A stretch of DNA of 64,000 nt from Kitasatospora sp. MBT63 (GCF_000710465.2 NZ_JAIZ01000139.1:1-64000), one strand, 5' to 3'; counted from the first letter of the stretch, positions 49,478-58,867 are shown. Numbers and translations are program-made. Notes: generated from the letters alone by a model not told the origin.

Positions 49478-52059
49478 GAGGTCACCTCCGCGAGGAGTTC
49501 GGACAGGCTCGGCTCGTCCTGGCCCGGCGTGGTGTGGATCGCCTCGGCAGCGGCCTCGTCCGCCGGCGCCAACACCTTCATGGCGCCGATGCGCTTGCGC
49601 AGGTCGCGGTACAGGCACTCGCCGGCGCGCACGATCCGCTCCTCGTCGGAGAGGTTGAGCGGCGACAGGCCCTCGGTGATGAGCTTGACCATCTCCAGGT
49701 CGTCCGGGTCCAGGTCGAGGAACTCCAGGCAGCGCCGCGCGAGGCTCTTGGCACGGTGGCGGAAGACGAAGATGTGGCTCAGCAGAGCTCGGATCTTGTC
49801 CCCGATCTCGTTCTTCGGCCCGATGTCGTAGGGATCGTGACTGCCCACGAAGGCGCCCGCATTGTGCTTGCGGCCGTCGGCGATGATCTCCAGCAGCAGA
49901 CCGGTGCCCTCGGCCGACGCGGTCAGCCACCAGACCTCGTCCAGCATCACCGCGGTGAACTCGGCGGGGTTGGAGAACGCCACCTCCCGGCACAGCGCGG
50001 TGATGAGGTACATCAGCCGCCACCCGAAGCGCTTCTCCACCTCCAGCGACCTCAGCCGGTGCTCGGCCAGGTCCTCTCGGCTGGGCAGGCCAAGGCGGTC
50101 CACCGAGAAGACGATCGAGTCGGCGTCGCTGATCCGCACGATCGGCAGCGTCGGGTCGAACACGACCCGCCCCAGGTCCTTCTTGCTCAGGGCACGGAGC
50201 TTGCGCACCAGCTCGGACGCGGCGGCCCGGATGACGTCGTCGTTCGGCTCGTCGGCGTCCGCCGTGCGGGCCCGCACCGCGAGCGTGTCGATGAGCGCGC
50301 TCATGCTCGGCTCGGGTCCAGTGCGCGTCGCCTCGATCGCGTCGGCGAGGGTGATGCCCTCCACCGACATGCTCGCGATGTCGAGCAGCGGCGTCAGGAA
50401 GGACTCGGTGTAGCGGGCGGCCCGGGGGCCGCGGAAGATCCGCAGGGGGTCCAGGGACAGGCCGGCGTTCTCGTCGACCGTGACGATCTGCGTGGTCCCG
50501 GGGCAGGCCAGCGCGAATCTGGCCCATTCCTGCTGCGGCGTGCGGTCGATCACCAGGACACGGCCGCGGCTGCTCCTGCTACCGACCCGCCGACCCGTCG
50601 TCAGGACCGAGTGCATCGCGCACTTCATCGCGAAGGACTTGCCGCTGCCGAGCTCGCCGACGAACGCGGCGGACGCGGAGGCGTTCACCCGTGGGCCGTG
50701 CGAGAAGTCGGTGAGCACCGGGCGCACGCCGCCTCCGGAGAGCTGGAGGGCGAACAGGCTGCCGGTGTCGTCGCCCAGGCCCTGGCCGCAGAACGGCATG
50801 GCCATCGCGAAGTCCCTGGCCAGCAAGTACTGGGTGTAGTCGAGCAGGGGGCGGGGCGTCTTGGTGCCGGGCAGCATCGCGTGGAAGAGCGCGACCTGGT
50901 CCCCGACGGGCCGGACGAGTGTGTACTCGTTGCCCCCGAAGTGGTGCTGCAGCAGCGTGATCCGCTCGTCCGCCTCCGCGGGGCTCTGGCCCCACACGCA
51001 GAGCGCGACCGAGGCCCGGATCTCCACCTCGGTGGAGGACGAGGTCAGCCGGTCCCGGTACTCGTCCAGCGACGCGGACGCCTTGTCGAGACTGGCCGGC
51101 ACGCCGGCGGTCTCACCGTCGTACTCACCTCGCTGGTTGGCCAGCTCGCGAGCCTGGCGCCGTGACCGGGGCTCCGCCTTCGAGCCCTGCTCGACGTTCA
51201 TCCTCACCGCCCAGTCGACGGGGAAGCTGAAGTCGTCCAGCGCAGCGAGGTACTCCGAGCCGGGGAAGACGAAGGACTCGGGCATCTCGGAGAGCACCGC
51301 GAAGGCCTGGTAGCTGTCACCGTGCTCGGTGGTGGCCTTGACGTACCGGCGGCGGAACGGGTTGCTCACCGCTCCGCCCCGGTCGCTGCGCCCGCCCTCG
51401 TCGAGCACGACGGCGGTGTGGGCGGCGAGGGTGCGGCCTCGGCCGCGGACCCCGCGGCGGCTGCCTTCCTCCGGAAGGAACGGCTCGTCGATTCCGCGCC
51501 GGGCGCTGTGGCCGTAGATCCACAGGATCTCGGCCTCGGTGGCGGGACGGAGCTTGATGCCTGCGGGCCAGGACGCGGCGAGCCGACGGGCCTGCTCGAA
51601 GCGGCTCTTCTCCTCCTTGAGCGCCACCGGCGCCACCGGCAGGCCCAGGGAGGCCATCACCTCGACCTGGACGGAGGACAGGACCGCCCGGGTGGTCTGC
51701 TTCAGGTCCAGGTGCGGCAGCGGTATCGCGAGGAAGTCGGCCCGGCCGCTCAGCTCGAGGTCCTCCAGGTCCTGGAGGACGCGCAGGCTGATGTCGACGT
51801 ACTCGGGCGAGTGGTCGAGATCGACGCCGGCGGTCATCCGGCGGACCACGGAGGCCGCGTCGACGGACGGGCACAAGGAGAGCAGGAGCGCCTCCCCGCG
51901 CAACGCCTTGAACAGGGACTCCAGCGCGTCGAGCCGGGCCCGCTTGGTGGCACGGCTGGCGTGCGTGTAGTTCTCCTCCGCGACCCGCCACACGGCCCAC
52001 ACGGTCGCGTTCGTGGTCCACAGAAGATTGCCGCTGAGGTGACGGACGGGCAGGCGCAT
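49474..52059 (-). CDS. VirB4/TcpF-like secretion ATPase, 861 residues
   Basis: Walker A FVGELGSGKSFAMK (about 463-476) and Walker B AVMLDEVWWL (about 701-710), then DGRKHNAGAFVGSHDP. This is the VirB4 pattern, with the SCO6880-like N-terminal region common in actinobacteria. It powers substrate movement from the inner face of the membrane. ATG at 52059 has AGGA upstream; a longer frame to 52116 reads as non-coding. Stop overlaps the TcpH-like start. Confidence 0.9.
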   Translation of the reverse strand: MRLPVRHLSGNLLWTTNATVWAVWRVAEENYTHASRATKRARLDALESLFKALRGEALLLSLCPSVDAASVVRRMTAGVDLDHSPEYVDISLRVLQDLEDLELSGRADFLAIPLPHLDLKQTTRAVLSSVQVEVMASLGLPVAPVALKEEKSRFEQARRLAASWPAGIKLRPATEAEILWIYGHSARRGIDEPFLPEEGSRRGVRGRGRTLAAHTAVVLDEGGRSDRGGAVSNPFRRRYVKATTEHGDSYQAFAVLSEMPESFVFPGSEYLAALDDFSFPVDWAVRMNVEQGSKAEPRSRRQARELANQRGEYDGETAGVPASLDKASASLDEYRDRLTSSSTEVEIRASVALCVWGQSPAEADERITLLQHHFGGNEYTLVRPVGDQVALFHAMLPGTKTPRPLLDYTQYLLARDFAMAMPFCGQGLGDDTGSLFALQLSGGGVRPVLTDFSHGPRVNASASAAFVGELGSGKSFAMKCAMHSVLTTGRRVGSRSSRGRVLVIDRTPQQEWARFALACPGTTQIVTVDENAGLSLDPLRIFRGPRAARYTESFLTPLLDIASMSVEGITLADAIEATRTGPEPSMSALIDTLAVRARTADADEPNDDVIRAAASELVRKLRALSKKDLGRVVFDPTLPIVRISDADSIVFSVDRLGLPSREDLAEHRLRSLEVEKRFGWRLMYLITALCREVAFSNPAEFTAVMLDEVWWLTASAEGTGLLLEIIADGRKHNAGAFVGSHDPYDIGPKNEIGDKIRALLSHIFVFRHRAKSLARRCLEFLDLDPDDLEMVKLITEGLSPLNLSDEERIVRAGECLYRDLRKRIGAMKVLAPADEAAAEAIHTTPGQDEPSLSELLAEVTS

Positions 52060-52117
52060 GACGGGTCCTAACAAGAAGAGGGGAGGGGCGGGCCTGGGGC
52101 GGCCCGCCCCGGGCATC

Positions 52118-52801
52118 TCATGCCTCGTCGAGCGAGGCGAGCAGGTTCTGCAGGGTGCTGCGGCTTCCGGGGCTTCGGCGGCCGGCGCCTGCCGGCGGCC
52201 GCGGGTCCTCCGGAGCCGAGGCGGGACGGGCCTTCGGGGTAACCGGCCGCGGCCGGTTCGGAGCCGGTACCGCCGCGGGCCGAACGCGCTGCGCCGTCGG
52301 TGCGCTCCGAGTACTGGCCGGTGCGGTGGTGGCCGTGCCGTGCGGGTCGCTCGCGGGCTCGGGGGCGTCGCGCTCTCGGACGGTGCACCGGCCGGTGGCT
52401 GCCTGGATGCGTCCTCGGCGCTGGGGCCGCCCGGCGAGGCGGCCGGACCCAGGCGCGGAGAGGTAGACGAAGAGGCTGCGAATCGCCCGGGCCGGATCCC
52501 GTCCGTCGACGCGCGCGTACCGCATCACCCAGGCCAGGCCCCACGGCAGCACGACCATGATCACGATGTCGAAGAGCCCGAAGTGGGCCCAGAGCGCGCG
52601 AGTCATGATCAGGACCACGAAGCCGATGACCATCGTCACGAGCTGCGTGATGGTGTACGGGCCTCCCGGGATCCGCCCCGCCCCCGGCAGCTTGCCGACC
52701 ACCAGCGGGTGGCGGCGGGCGCGGGTGTAGGAGCGGCCGATCAGGATCTCTTCGTCGCGGGTGAGCGGCGCACCCGGGGCGAGAGCGTGAGCGGCGCTCA
52801 C
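52118..52801 (-). CDS. TcpE-like (VirB3-like) membrane protein, 227 residues
   Basis: Two adjacent transmembrane helices (about 52-68 and 74-92) are followed by RVDGRDPARAIRSLFVYL (about 97-114). That motif is typical of TcpE proteins, where a D/V-D-G-R/K-x-P segment ends a PrgI-type fold. The C-terminal half is Pro/Arg-rich and disordered. It lies directly before the VirB4-like gene, as in pCW3 and ICEBs1. GTG at 52801 overlaps the previous stop. Confidence 0.75.
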   Translation of the reverse strand: MSAAHALAPGAPLTRDEEILIGRSYTRARRHPLVVGKLPGAGRIPGGPYTITQLVTMVIGFVVLIMTRALWAHFGLFDIVIMVVLPWGLAWVMRYARVDGRDPARAIRSLFVYLSAPGSGRLAGRPQRRGRIQAATGRCTVRERDAPEPASDPHGTATTAPASTRSAPTAQRVRPAAVPAPNRPRPVTPKARPASAPEDPRPPAGAGRRSPGSRSTLQNLLASLDEA

Positions 52802-53124
52802 AGCCGGCCGATCTCATGAGCGCTCGGACCCGGAAGCGCCTGGACGACCCGGACATGGGGAGCGCTCGCGGCGGGCTTCTCGTCGATCTCCGAGCCGACC
52901 TTGCCCTTGAGCGAGTCCATGTTGTTGATGCCCCAGAGGACCAGGGCGCCGAGCACGAAGGCGACGAGCGTGGCGACCCAGGACTTCGTCCTCCAGTAGG
53001 CACTGATGACCGCGGCGATCACCAGGACGACGGCGACCGCGAGTATCAGCGTCTTGACCTGGGTGGTCTTGGTGGTTGCCCAGGTGAGGACGTCACCGGC
53101 GAGCATCACGTTTTCGGGCTTCAT
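52798..53124 (-). CDS. Small two-helix membrane protein, TcpD/VirB2-like position, 108 residues
   Basis: Two transmembrane helices (about 24-43 and 48-66) and a short charged tail. No signal cleavage site is clear. By position between the TcpC-like and TcpE-like genes it corresponds to TcpD or ConC of Gram-positive systems; sequence alone would not prove that. ATG at 53124 follows GAGGAA. Confidence 0.7.
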   Translation of the reverse strand: MKPENVMLAGDVLTWATTKTTQVKTLILAVAVVLVIAAVISAYWRTKSWVATLVAFVLGALVLWGINNMDSLKGKVGSEIDEKPAASAPHVRVVQALPGPSAHEIGRL

Positions 53125-53151
53125 GGTGGGGTTCCTCTTTCTCGGAGTGGG

Positions 53152-54243
53152 TTAGCGGGCCGGCGCCGACGGCGCGGTGGCGCGCGTGCCGGTGCCGGGG
53201 TCGGTGGGCCGGGGAGCGGCGCTCGGGGCCGATCCGCTCTTGAGCGCGGGCGCCTCGGTGAGCGCCCACACCTCCCAGCGGCCGCCGCGTGAGCGCAGGT
53301 CGAGGGCGTAGGTGAGCGGGTAGGTCTGGCCGGCGGTGTTGGTGGCGGCGATGTTCACCAGGAGCCGCCGCGCGGTGCCGTCGCTCGGCACGGACTGGAT
53401 GCCGGCGTTGGCCGAGTTGTCGTAGGAGTCCGTGACCTTGACCGCGGTGTACGGCGCGGGGCTGACCGGGCGCAGGCGGGTGCCGGGAGAGCTGTAGCGG
53501 TCGAGGTCGCCGGTCCCGGTGAGGTAGGCGGTGAGGAAAGAGCTGGCGGTGTCGACGACGGGGTCGGTGAGGGCGTTTCCGCGGGTCGTGCCGTACGCCA
53601 GGTCGCCGGCCGACAGGGTGTCGGGGGCTGCGACCTGCGCCGGGAGTGACGTGGCGGCGTAGCCGACGGTGCTGTCGGGCTTGGCCGCGGCGCCGCCGGC
53701 CCAGTACGGGCCGACGGCCTGGACGCCGACCCGGAAGTACTGGACCGCGGTGGTGTCCGGCCGTCCGGCCTGGTGGCTGACGACCTGGGCGGCGACGGTC
53801 ACCGCCCAGTAGCCGGAGGACACCTCGTTGGTGGCCACCGCGACCGTGCGGTTTGCGCTGCGGGTCCCGGGGGTGTTGGTGAGGGACACCGGGGTGGGGT
53901 AGTAGGGGGCGAGGGTGGACTCGGTGCCTTGGCCGGCCTCCAGGTAGGCGGCCACGTAGAGCTCGGCGAAGCCGGCCGGCGCGACACCGGACGCGGCCTT
54001 GACCACTGCGGGTGCTGTTCGGGTGCCGGCCGGTTCCGCTGCTGTGGAGGCCATGGCCAGCAGCCCGAGGACCGGGCCGGAGGCCACGAGCAGCCAGGCA
54101 CCGGCGCGGGCCAGGCGCGTAAGCCCGGAGAGGCCGGCGGTGCTGGCCTTCCACCCGGTGACCTCGTGTTCGACGACGTCGTGCTCCTCGGGCGGCGTGG
54201 CCGGAGCCGTGGTCGGCTTCTTGCTGCGGCGCTCGCGCTTCAC
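53152..54243 (-). CDS. TcpC-like conjugation scaffold protein, 363 residues
   Basis: A basic, Pro-rich cytoplasmic N-terminus, one transmembrane helix (about 46-69), then two NTF2-like domains outside the membrane: 85-215 (FAELYVAAYLEAG, YWAVTVAAQVV, VQYFRVGVQAVG) and 230-345 (VDTASSFLTAYLTGTGDLDRY, PYTAVKVTDSY, RWEVWAL). This two-domain layout is that of TcpC/ConB. GTG at 54243 overlaps the stop of the 91-residue gene. Confidence 0.85.
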   Translation of the reverse strand: MKRERRSKKPTTAPATPPEEHDVVEHEVTGWKASTAGLSGLTRLARAGAWLLVASGPVLGLLAMASTAAEPAGTRTAPAVVKAASGVAPAGFAELYVAAYLEAGQGTESTLAPYYPTPVSLTNTPGTRSANRTVAVATNEVSSGYWAVTVAAQVVSHQAGRPDTTAVQYFRVGVQAVGPYWAGGAAAKPDSTVGYAATSLPAQVAAPDTLSAGDLAYGTTRGNALTDPVVDTASSFLTAYLTGTGDLDRYSSPGTRLRPVSPAPYTAVKVTDSYDNSANAGIQSVPSDGTARRLLVNIAATNTAGQTYPLTYALDLRSRGGRWEVWALTEAPALKSGSAPSAAPRPTDPGTGTRATAPSAPAR

Positions 54244-54515
54244 GCGCCACCTCGCAGGGTGCTGTCGAGGAGGGCGATCGCCGCCCGGACCTGGTCGCGC
54301 AGTTCCGGCGCCGGCCGGCGCCGGAGGGCGTCCATCGCCGCACGCGCCTCGTCCGCCTCCGTGTCGAGCCAGGCCCGGAACTGCGCGTGCAGCTCGGGGT
54401 CGAGGGGGTTGTCGATCAGCTGGTGTGCGAGCTGGATGACGTGCCGCCGAGCCTGGGCGACGCGTCGCTCATCCGAGTCCCGGCCGGGGTTGTGCGCGGT
54501 CGGTGCTGCTGTCAT
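54240..54515 (-). CDS. Small helical protein, 91 residues
   Basis: Unknown. Entirely helical and highly charged (RRVAQARRHVIQLAHQLIDN, then HAQFRAWLDTEADEARAAMDAL, then RAAIALLDSTL). ATG at 54515 follows AGGAG. Coupled to the TcpC-like gene, so it probably serves the channel, perhaps as a small cytoplasmic adaptor. Confidence 0.65.
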   Translation of the reverse strand: MTAAPTAHNPGRDSDERRVAQARRHVIQLAHQLIDNPLDPELHAQFRAWLDTEADEARAAMDALRRRPAPELRDQVRAAIALLDSTLRGGA

Positions 54516-54571
54516 CGTGAGCGCTCCTGAATGTGCGGGTCGGGTGTGGGTGATCGGTGCGGTGGCCAAGG

Positions 54572-55480
54572 TCAGGCCGCGACGTCGAAGTAGGAGTTCA
54601 GGTCCGCGCCGCGCAGGGAGCGCACGGCGCGGGAGGCGCCCTGGCGGATCCGGGCGCCCTCGCTGCCCATGGCGCGGGTGGTCATCGCCGCCCGGTCGGT
54701 GGTGGTGCGGTAGTAGCCCGCGATCCGGCGGGCCTCGATCGTGGTGATCGCGTCCGCTTCGACCGCCCAGACCAGGAGGTCGATCAGTTCGGTGCGGGGG
54801 TCCGGGCCGGCGTCGGCGAGGTTCTCGTCCTCGGCCAGGAGCTGCAGGTGCGTGGCGCGGGCCAGGAGGTCGGCCAGCAGGGCGACCTGCTCGGGCTGGT
54901 CGGCCTCGGGGTCCACCGGGCGGAGGCTGAGGGCCTCGGCCATGCACTCCCGCTCGCGCTCCTCGCTCGAGCTGACGCCGATGAGGCGCTCGGCGAGCTT
55001 GCGGGTGTCCAGCGCGAGGTTGATGAAGACCCGGGCCGGCCGGTCCTCCAAGGGGTAGGTCCGCACGTTCTCGAACAGAGCGCTCAGGACGAGCGAGGCG
55101 GTGTCCTCCCAGTCGAAGCCCACCCGCACCAGCCCGGCGGTGATCAGGACGGCCTTCGGCAGCATGATCCGCACTCCGACGCACCAGGCCAGCTGGCCCT
55201 CGGCGCCGCCGAGGCGGGTGCGCTCGAGCAGCACGCGGAAGAGCGCGTCGTAGGCCGGCCAGTCATTGGACCGCCGCAGGTTGTCGAGGCGGTCGACGAC
55301 CTCCTGCGGTGAGCGCAGGCCCGCCAGCTCCGAGAACCGCTCGGCCCACTCGGCGATCTGCCGGCGTGCGTGGGAGTCGTCGTTCAGTACGGCCCAGTCC
55401 CGGTTGAACCGGGCGAAGGAGCCAAGGTCGGGGTCGCAGTCGCGGGTACCGGCATGGGAGAAGTCGATGGAGGTGGCCAC
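54572..55480 (-). CDS. Sigma-factor-like regulator heading the channel operon, 302 residues
   Basis: The C-terminal third resembles sigma region 4 and related HTH domains (DLLVWAVEADAITTIEARRIAGYYRTT, then ARIRQGASRAVRSLRGA). The middle (RVFINLALDTRKLAERLIG) and N-terminal helices are less clear. Proteins of this kind often open conjugation operons in actinobacteria. It lies 56 bases before the 91-residue gene and next to the iteron region. GTG at 55480 has only a distant AAGGGA, so the start is uncertain. Confidence 0.65.
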   Translation of the reverse strand: MATSIDFSHAGTRDCDPDLGSFARFNRDWAVLNDDSHARRQIAEWAERFSELAGLRSPQEVVDRLDNLRRSNDWPAYDALFRVLLERTRLGGAEGQLAWCVGVRIMLPKAVLITAGLVRVGFDWEDTASLVLSALFENVRTYPLEDRPARVFINLALDTRKLAERLIGVSSSEERERECMAEALSLRPVDPEADQPEQVALLADLLARATHLQLLAEDENLADAGPDPRTELIDLLVWAVEADAITTIEARRIAGYYRTTTDRAAMTTRAMGSEGARIRQGASRAVRSLRGADLNSYFDVAA

Positions 55481-55975
55481 GTCCGTGCCCGTCCCTTCGC
55501 GTCGTCGGCTGGTGATGACGCTGAGACTGGCTGGACCCCCCTTGTCCGCAGTCTTGACCTGCGAAAGCGCGCTCCGGGGACAAGGGGCCACCGCCTGGTG
55601 GGCGGCGAGCGCTCGCGCTGCCGCGCAGGTGGGACAACCTCGGGGCAACCTCCGTGATCGCTCCCCGGTGGTGGGGGGTGAAATCTCCGGGGTGAGCGTC
55701 GGGCGGGTGCGCTCACCGGTCGGAGTGGCGGGAGCGGGGCGCTCAGGACGGCTCGGATGGCGCCGGGGCAGAGGGGCGCTCATGGTCGTGTTGCCGAGTC
55801 CGGGGCGGGCGCAGGTGCCCGCAGCTGGTGAGTGCGATCGCTCCTGGGACGACCGCCGAGCGCGTGCCCGGCACGACGAAGGCGCCCACGCTCCGCTGCA
55901 GGGAACTGGCCGGCCCCCCTGGCTGCGGATGCCCGAGACATCGCGGGCATCCGTGTGAGCGCCAGCCGGACCCCG

Positions 55976-56157
55976 GGGACAACCCCAGGTCAGCACCCTC
56001 GGTCAGCGGGACAACCGATGGCGGACTCCGGGACAACACGGCCGAGCCGCCTGCTTGCCCCGGGACAACACGGCGACGGTTCGGTACCCGTCCCCGCGGC
56101 CGTTCCCCCTGGGGCGGCTCGGCCGGGGACAACATGCGCGCCGCTCCGGGTTGTCCC
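55976..56157. repeat. Phased iteron cluster GGGACAAC
   Basis: Five direct copies (55976, 56008, 56030, 56062, 56126) and one inverted copy (56150-56157). The centre spacing puts all direct copies on one face of the helix, as expected for a cooperatively bound initiator. Confidence 0.7.
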
Positions 56158-56309
56158 GCTCACGGTGGCGACTCGTTATCCGGCAGCTGCGGAGAGCGGG
56201 AGCGCCGACCGGAGGAGCGGAGCACCCCGGCCCGCTCGATGGGACGCGACCACTCGCACCCGCGCGCTGGATGCGCTCACGACCGACGAGCAACGCGGAG
56301 CGCTCCGGC

Positions 56310-56331
56310 GCCCCCGCTCACGAGCGGGGGC
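56310..56331 (-). terminator. Terminator after the rep-like gene
   Basis: GCCCCCGCTC (56310-56319) and GAGCGGGGGC (56322-56331) are complementary, eight bases past the stop. Only two bases separate the arms, so the innermost pairs will be open. Confidence 0.55.
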
Positions 56332-56338
56332 CAAGCGC

Positions 56339-58279
56339 TCATGAACGCATGACGGGCATGTGCGCCGACGTCCGACTGGAAGCCGAAGCAACCATCCGAG
56401 ACCGGGGCGCGGGTAGGCCGGGAAGCCCATGCGTGTCCGCCGCGAGCCGGGCGGCGAGGCGAGCGAACGCGGGATGTGCACCTGCGGCGGCGGCGGCCTC
56501 GGCCGCGGCAGCCGCCGCCCGCCGCACCGAAGCTCCACTCTCGGCTGCGTCCTGAGCAGTCGCACCGGAGCGCAGGGCCCGCTGGACGGCCAGCTCGGCG
56601 GCGGCCGTGACGGCGGACTCGTGCTCACACCCCGCACAGTCGCCGCCGGCGAACAGCTCGCCCCGCCGACCGCAGCCCGGGCAGATGCCGCGGACGGCAC
56701 CGGCCGAGGGCCCAGCTGCGCACTGGTCACAGGTCCCGAAGTGGCTCGGTGAGCCGTGGAACGTCCGCCCGCAGCTCCCGCAGGCGGTGACCTGGGGAAG
56801 CTGCGACAGAAGCCAAGCCAGGGGGGACCGGATTACCCCCCGGTCGTCCCGGGGCCCCTCGAAGCTCATCGGAGCAAGCCGGGCGACCAAGTGCTGACCC
56901 AGGTCGGCGGCAGTGCGAACGCGCAGCACACGAGCGATCGCCTGAGCGGCGACCCGGTGCTCCCGGGAGTCGAGCCGGTCCACGAGCGGTGCGATCTCGG
57001 CCATCACGGACAGCACTGGGGCACTGGTCAGCTCCACCGTCCGGCCGGGCCCGCGCCTGGTCTCGGTGGACGACGATGAGCGACTGGGTTGGCAGTTCTC
57101 CGCGCGCAGCGCGTCCAAGGGCTCGCCCGCTGAGCGCTCATCACCGGCGCTCACCCGCGGAGCCGGGACCCTCGCGTGCGCACGCGCGCCACCGGCGACG
57201 GCGAGTACCCCGATCTCGGCTTCGCCGGAGTTACCCCCAGAGACCTCAGCAGAATCAGGGACAACAGCTGAAGCAGCGTGAGGAGCGTGAAGGTCCGCAG
57301 CAGCAGGCTGGTGTGCGATCAGGGGCCCGACAGTCTTTCGGGCCCGCCTGGCCTGGGACTTTGCCGCCTGCCGAGCAGGGATCTCTCTGGTTGCACTACC
57401 AGGGCGTTCGGTGGGGGCGGGTCCGTGGGGCGCCATGACGCTCAGGGGAGACGCGCTGACGACCGCGGGGACGAGGATCCGGCCGCGTCCGAGCAGCCCC
57501 GAGCGCGTGCTTCTCCTGACGAGCTCGATCGCCCCGTGCTGCTGGAGCCGGCCCAGCACCTTGGCCGCGCCGTCGGGAGTGCACCCCAGCAGGCGGGCCA
57601 GCGTCGCAGCCGAGCGCCCGCGGCGCTCGTCGATCCGCCCCCCGCACATCCTCACCGATCCGTCCGAGCGCGCCTCCAGCGCGAGCAGGAGCAAGGCGAG
57701 CCGATCGGTGGCCGCGCCCCGGCCCTTGCGCTCGGCGAGTACACCCCCAGGAGTGTCGGCCCGGTCGGCGTGGCGCCACCCCGGGGCGAACAAGACCTCG
57801 AGCAGCCGCAGGAAGACAGCCAGCTCACGCCGCTGCAGCGCCAGCGGATGCCGAAGATCACCAGAGCGCTTGGCACCGATCATCGCGGGCACGCCGACGT
57901 CGAGACCGATCACCCCCGCCACGCCGCGGCGCTGTCGGCTCACCAGCGTGCCCGCCTTCCGCTGCCGGGCGAGCGCCTGGTCGATGGACGAGGCACCGAC
58001 GCCCGCCCACCGACCGAGCTCGGCCGCAGTCGAGGACGCCGCACACATCCGCTGGCTGTTGGCCTTGGCCACCACGATGATCCGCAGCAGCCGGTCGAGG
58101 TCGCCGGCCCCCTGCATCTCGGGCTCGGCGAGCAGATAGTGCACAGCCGTCCGCAGTCGCCGGCGCATCCCGGAGCCGAGCCGCAGTGCGGAGGGCGTAC
58201 CGGAGCCGGCCACCGCCTCCAGCCGACCGGCAGGAGCGACCGGCAGCGGTCCTTCCGCAGAGCCCGCGGCGACGCTCAT
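56339..58279 (-). CDS. Putative plasmid replication initiator, 646 residues
   Basis: The N-terminal 250 residues read as two winged helices (LLAEPEMQGAGDLDRLLRIIVVAK, SSTAAELGRWAGVGASSIDQALARQRKAG; later SAATLARLLGCTPDGAAKVLGRLQQHGAIEL). A long low-complexity linker (300-430) follows, then a region near 440-500 and two zinc ribbons (CGSCG...CDQC, CPGCGRRG...CAGC, about 495-550) and Ala-rich helices. Two winged helices plus zinc ribbons, and GGGACAAC iterons on both sides, point to a theta-type Rep of Streptomyces plasmids. I cannot name the family. ATG at 58279 follows CGGAGG. Confidence 0.65.
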   Translation of the reverse strand: MSVAAGSAEGPLPVAPAGRLEAVAGSGTPSALRLGSGMRRRLRTAVHYLLAEPEMQGAGDLDRLLRIIVVAKANSQRMCAASSTAAELGRWAGVGASSIDQALARQRKAGTLVSRQRRGVAGVIGLDVGVPAMIGAKRSGDLRHPLALQRRELAVFLRLLEVLFAPGWRHADRADTPGGVLAERKGRGAATDRLALLLLALEARSDGSVRMCGGRIDERRGRSAATLARLLGCTPDGAAKVLGRLQQHGAIELVRRSTRSGLLGRGRILVPAVVSASPLSVMAPHGPAPTERPGSATREIPARQAAKSQARRARKTVGPLIAHQPAAADLHAPHAASAVVPDSAEVSGGNSGEAEIGVLAVAGGARAHARVPAPRVSAGDERSAGEPLDALRAENCQPSRSSSSTETRRGPGRTVELTSAPVLSVMAEIAPLVDRLDSREHRVAAQAIARVLRVRTAADLGQHLVARLAPMSFEGPRDDRGVIRSPLAWLLSQLPQVTACGSCGRTFHGSPSHFGTCDQCAAGPSAGAVRGICPGCGRRGELFAGGDCAGCEHESAVTAAAELAVQRALRSGATAQDAAESGASVRRAAAAAAEAAAAAGAHPAFARLAARLAADTHGLPGLPAPRSRMVASASSRTSAHMPVMRS

Positions 58280-58564
58280 CGGCCTCCGCCCGTCTGCAGT
58301 TGCGCACCCCGGCAGGCCCGGACCGACGAGCGGGGCCCGGCACCCCCGTAGACTCGGGGGCCTGGATTGTGGACGGCGTAGGCGCGCATGGATCTCCCGG
58401 CGTCTGCCCGTCGGACACCCAGGCAGCACGGTTCGGCCGGCGCCGAAGGCCGGCGCCGGATGGTCACGGTCATGGCCGGTCGCCACCCATGGGTGCTCCA
58501 GCCAGAGCTAGAGGCCGCCGAGGGGGCCGTCGTGTGACACGGAACGGGAAGAACACCTCGGCCG

Positions 58565-58867
58565 GGGACAACCTCGCGCCGCAGAGCGCGGTGCTGCGCC
58601 GAAGCGCGGACAAGTCGGCTCGGCCCGAGTGGTGTCCAAGGCCGCTGCCTGCACTGATGTGAGGGTTCACCGTCAACCAGCAGGTTGTCCCGGCCTCCCT
58701 GGCTGGTGTTTCCCCAGGTGAGCGCTACCGGCGGAGGCGTCGGGCAGGAGCCGTCAGGAGCGTGCCCGATGGCTGGGAAGAGCGGTTGCGCAGGAGGGTC
58801 AAGCTGACAAACGGCATGGCGGTGCTGCAAGATGTACTCCGTTCTCCCGAGGTTGCCTCGGGACAAC
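58565..58867. repeat. Dispersed iterons upstream of the rep-like gene
   Basis: Copies of GGGACAAC at 58565-58572 and 58860-58867 and of the inverse at 58684-58691. They could bind Rep for autoregulation or form a second part of the origin. Confidence 0.5.

Larger units (their letters stand above)
55481..56338. other. Iteron region, candidate replication origin (no gene)
   Basis: No credible gene. It carries exact GGGACAAC copies at 55631, 55976, 56008, 56030, 56062 and 56126 and an inverted copy (GTTGTCCC) at 56150, plus near-copies at 55643 and 55847. The main group is spaced 32, 22, 32 and 64 bases, close to whole helical turns. A hairpin GTGAGCG...CGCTCAC lies near 55692. Position beside a Rep-like gene fits an iteron-controlled origin. 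Confidence 0.6.

Noticed and set aside
55828-56352. Plus-strand frames of 170-174 codons in the iteron region
   Set aside because: They recur as Gly-Asp-Asn or Gly-Thr-Thr because they read through the GGGACAAC repeats. No ribosome site and no coding character.
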